In this document: positions 39,777-41,571 of the stretch, piece by piece
Numbering within the stretch: the stretch's first letter is position 1
How the letters are laid out: the number at the start of each line of letters is the position of its first letter
Assembly (NCBI GenBank): GCA_031285405.1
Contig: JAITWH010000005.1
Coordinates: 1-41,571, forward strand
Direction: 5' to 3'
DNA from: Alistipes sp.
GTDB lineage: Bacteria > Bacteroidota > Bacteroidia > Bacteroidales > Rikenellaceae
Length of the DNA: 41,571 nucleotides
Made by a program: the position numbers and the translations under genes
Notes under the pieces: generated by a model
Told to the model about the DNA's origin: nothing
What the model saw: the letters and a program-made list of their open reading frames with translations, nothing else
Database searches by the model: none

Positions 39777-40064
39777 ATGATACCAAAACCATTTCCCGAG
39801 CTCGCTTTCGAGCATATTATCCTTACCACACCCGGAGGCGACATCTCGGGTCTGTTTTCCGACCTACGTGTGGATATAACTACCATCCCCGAGGGGTTGA
39901 CGCTATACAATATCCGTCACAGCGACGATGACGATTCAGTGCCAATTACCATAGAACCCCGTGTCTACGTCAACTGCTTCGGGACGATCATCGTGAACTC
40001 GCCATTGGATTTTGGTAGCACCTGCCAGATTGAGATACTCGACTGTGACTTTATTGAAATGTAA
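39777..40064 (+). CDS. LPD28-like protein of conjugative elements
   Basis: 95 residues from MIPKPFPELAFEHIILTTPG; the sequence GLFSDLRVDITTIPEGLTLY, then NIRHSDDDDSVPITIEPRVY and VNCFGTIIVNSPLDFG, matches my memory of the LPD28 domain, a small domain widespread in Bacteroidales mobile elements with no known activity. An ATG 33 bases upstream (39744) is possible, but the intervening sequence looks like an AT-rich leader (AAACCTTAATAATTTC) similar to the one before 35352. Last gene of the run. Confidence 0.65.
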   Translation: MIPKPFPELAFEHIILTTPGGDISGLFSDLRVDITTIPEGLTLYNIRHSDDDDSVPITIEPRVYVNCFGTIIVNSPLDFGSTCQIEILDCDFIEM

Positions 40065-40070
40065 ATAAAT

Positions 40071-40101
40071 TTTGCCCTCCGCTCGACTTGAATTACCTTT
40101 G
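40071..40101 (+). promoter_or_regulatory. Strong promoter aimed into the end of the tra operon
   Basis: TTTG (40071-40074), 19 bases, TACCTTTG (40094-40101): the best match to the Bacteroidota promoter in the window. It points rightward, where the annotated genes lie on the opposite strand. Confidence 0.65.
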
Positions 40102-40135
40102 CTATTACCAAAAACATCAATTTTGTATTACTACA

Positions 40136-40216
40136 ATGAGGCCGAAGTATGAAATATATTGGCAACCCAACCACCCCAGAATCATGCTGATTGGTAAGAA
40201 TATGGCGCTACATTGA
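40136..40216 (+). CDS. Possible 26-codon peptide downstream of the strong promoter
   Basis: MRPKYEIYWQPNHPRIMLIG then KNMALH and TGA. It starts about 30 bases after the expected transcription start and overlaps the end of the convergent 221-codon gene by nine bases. Short, basic, aromatic; no homology recognised. The transcript could instead act as an antisense RNA. Confidence 0.3.
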   Translation: MRPKYEIYWQPNHPRIMLIGKNMALH

Positions 40217-40873
40217 TCGCCCTTTGGTTCGTTTCGGGCTGACATTTCGTCTGGACGGAATGTACGGTTTTTTTGTATGGCCATGAGGTTTGTCGATCTT
40301 TGGTTCGACTGTGTTGTTCTCGATTGCTGTCGATTCACTTTTCAAGCCCCGTACTGCAAGAATAGACATCAAAGCAGGGCCACCTTCTGCCCGAATAGTC
40401 ATCAATTTAGCGATGTCTTCTGAATTAAGCAAGTGTGATTTCGCAAGTAGCCCGTTGCTGTTCAGATATGTAAATCCCCGATATTCCGGGCATTGGAATA
40501 TCCGACGGTAAGTATTTTCCGACTGAAGAGGGTCGACATTGTTTTGCGTCAAGAATGCTGCCATCTGCAACGATATGTATTGTCGAGGGATGTTTTTGCC
40601 ATCCAAAACATAATACAGATCGCGCCCATAATACTCGTTCAATAGGTCTGGATTGAACGGAGGAATCGCTTTACGGTCGAAAAAACGATACTCAATCACT
40701 GTTTCGTCAGGAATAACTTCGTAATCCTTAATCTTATCCAATTCCTGCAATATATAGTTCCGGGTATTTTCGTCCGATGTGTTTTTGATCACCGCATTCG
40801 CCACATTATCCCAATCGTCTATCGTGAGAAAGAGACTGGCGGGCGAGTTTCGATTACTGTCTGTTTGTTGCAT
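40208..40873 (-). CDS. Unidentified protein at the end of the tra operon
   Basis: 221 residues from MQQTDSNRNSPASLFLTIDD; a longer frame upstream is unlikely. Soluble: DWDNVANAVIKNTSDENTRN, YYGRDLYYVLDGKNIPRQYI, SLQMAAFLTQNNVDPLQSEN. The C-terminal 50 residues are basic (KPHGHTKKPYIPSRRNVSPK). IPRQYISLQMAAFLTQN recalls the conserved segments of DUF3945/DUF4099-type element proteins, without certainty. It is the most distal gene in the minus-strand run. Confidence 0.6.
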   Translation of the reverse strand: MQQTDSNRNSPASLFLTIDDWDNVANAVIKNTSDENTRNYILQELDKIKDYEVIPDETVIEYRFFDRKAIPPFNPDLLNEYYGRDLYYVLDGKNIPRQYISLQMAAFLTQNNVDPLQSENTYRRIFQCPEYRGFTYLNSNGLLAKSHLLNSEDIAKLMTIRAEGGPALMSILAVRGLKSESTAIENNTVEPKIDKPHGHTKKPYIPSRRNVSPKRTKGRSM

Positions 40874-40957
40874 ACGGCTTATATGTTTGAAAGTTTTGTG
40901 TCGGCAAAATCGTGACGCAACCCGAAAACCGGATCGCGCCACGGATGTACCTTTAAT

Positions 40958-41131
40958 TTAGAGTCCGAGTCCGTTCTTTTTCGACATCTTCTTATCGAAT
41001 CTGTCGATCTGCTTACGGAGCATTTGTTTGGGTACCAACGGATATTTCTTTTTGACCGCCTGTGCTATCGTTTCTTTAGTCGCCTCCTTCATGAGGGTGT
41101 CATCTTTCGGCTTTCCCATAATACTTGCCAT
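40958..41131 (-). CDS. Small basic protein, tra operon
   Basis: 57 residues: MASIMGKPKDDTLMKEATKE, then TIAQAVKKKYPLVPKQMLRK and FDKKMSKKNGLGL. Lys-rich and probably nucleic-acid-associated or a small structural protein. An alternative start is at 41119 (MGKPKDD). A 16-codon frame ahead of it (starting 41150) is not supported. No family recognised. Confidence 0.5.
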   Translation of the reverse strand: MASIMGKPKDDTLMKEATKETIAQAVKKKYPLVPKQMLRKQIDRFDKKMSKKNGLGL

Positions 41132-41158
41132 ACTTTTTCGGTTTTGTCATTACTCAGG

Positions 41159-41571
41159 CTACTCTTTCTCGACATTCTCGTTATTGAAACTGAACGAGAG
41201 CGTGACCGTTTTCCCGTGATTGTCGATAAAATAGAGGTCGATGGTCTGCTGGTCATCCGATTGAGAGGTGTAGTAGAGCCTGAAGGTCTCAGTTTGGAGG
41301 TCGTAAAGGTTGTTGGGCGCGAAGACACGCCCCCGCTCGTCGGTGAGAGACCCTCGACCATCGGGCTGAAAGTAACGCATTTGGTAGGTCGCGTCATCCC
41401 AACGCCCCTCTCGGACTAATTGGAGGCGAATTTCCGCCGTCTCGCCCTCGATGATACGCTCCTGCACCGGCAGATGCTCGACACGGAATCCGTAATCGCC
41501 ACTAATATCCAGATTGTCATTACACGCGCACACCAACGTGGCGACGGCCAGCGTGCAAAGGGTGTAAACAA
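41159..41571 (-). CDS. traQ: Conjugal transfer protein TraQ (DUF3872), 5' end outside the window
   Basis: The frame continues past the window edge; the visible 137 residues begin VYTLCTLAVATLVCACNDNL, a lipoprotein signal with Cys in VCAC, so it is exported. The rest (DYGFRVEHLPVQERIIEGET, LQLVREGRWDDATYQMRYFQ, DQQTIDLYFIDNHGKTVTLS) is the all-beta DUF3872/TraQ domain that ends the tra operon of CTnDOT-type elements. TraQ is thought to be part of the mating-pair apparatus in the envelope. It identifies the region as the distal end of an ICE transfer operon. Confidence 0.85.
   Translation of the reverse strand, partial: VYTLCTLAVATLVCACNDNLDISGDYGFRVEHLPVQERIIEGETAEIRLQLVREGRWDDATYQMRYFQPDGRGSLTDERGRVFAPNNLYDLQTETFRLYYTSQSDDQQTIDLYFIDNHGKTVTLSFSFNNENVEKE

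Noticed and set aside
41101-41150. 16-codon frame MTKPKKYGKYYGKAER
   Set aside because: Too short to support, overlaps the 57-codon gene in another frame; recorded only as an alternative.
1-41571. tRNA, rRNA or tmRNA genes
   Set aside because: No cloverleaf, CCA-ended or rRNA-like segments were recognised, although hpf is often followed by tRNA genes in Bacteroidales; here a repeat follows.

Overview
The window comes from a Bacteroidota chromosome, most likely Bacteroidales. The evidence is promoter boxes of the TAnnTTTG type (for example 15836-15843, 23100-23107, 26188-26195), almost no Shine-Dalgarno sequences, a DUF2723/TMEM260-type membrane glycosyltransferase, an S15-PNPase pair with lineage-typical sequence, and a CTnDOT-like conjugative element with a TraQ/DUF3872 protein. 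The host part is GC-rich and recalls Rikenellaceae (Alistipes relatives), but that family placement is only an inference.

Chromosomal part, 1-33.45 kb. Housekeeping genes: pnp and rpsO (minus), an esterase and prmA (plus). A nucleotide-sugar and envelope block (5.9-12.8 kb, plus) holds a family 2 glycosyltransferase, ugd, rfbA, rfbC, rfbB and a GntP-type permease; rfbD is absent. A minus operon tatD-tcdA-xer-hpf (13.1-15.7 kb) uses overlapping codons. A membrane protein and a winged-helix regulator follow, then prfB-cysS (minus) back to back with the 1037-residue DUF2723 protein (plus). From 23.2 kb come an exported lipoprotein gene whose start is thrown out of frame by a run of nine A, an outer-membrane beta-barrel protein, a zeta-toxin-like kinase overlapping a 51-codon partner, a double-HTH protein, a ThuA-like secreted protein, a glycyl radical enzyme with its activase, and a divergent exported 5'-nucleotidase.

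Mobile part, 33.45 kb to the end. The left junction is marked by the last codons and terminator of an interrupted minus-strand gene, a decayed DinD/BRO-type gene, and a strongly structured element (34061-34207). A plus-strand run of about a dozen small accessory genes follows (DUF4326, a possible antirestriction protein, an adenine-methyltransferase/DUF4942 protein, a zinc-ribbon protein, an LPD28-like protein). The end of the tra operon (traQ and two unknown genes) is read from the right edge.

The most unusual thing in the window is what lies between the chromosomal genes. Almost every gap is built from a few modular, self-complementary repeat families: two inverted arrays of a 14-bp palindrome at a 32-bp period (5.8 and 22.8 kb); two related ~200-bp hairpin elements flanking prmA; paired 'bracket' repeats built from GTTAGTG or ATTCATG units; and mini-hairpins whose loop is constant while the stems change by compensatory substitutions. 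These repeats also enter genes: a 126-bp palindromic element sits in frame inside prmA, and the ends of xer, ugd, rfbA, rfbB, hpf and the DUF2723 gene are written in repeat sequence. All functional assignments are from reading the sequence; no database search was run.
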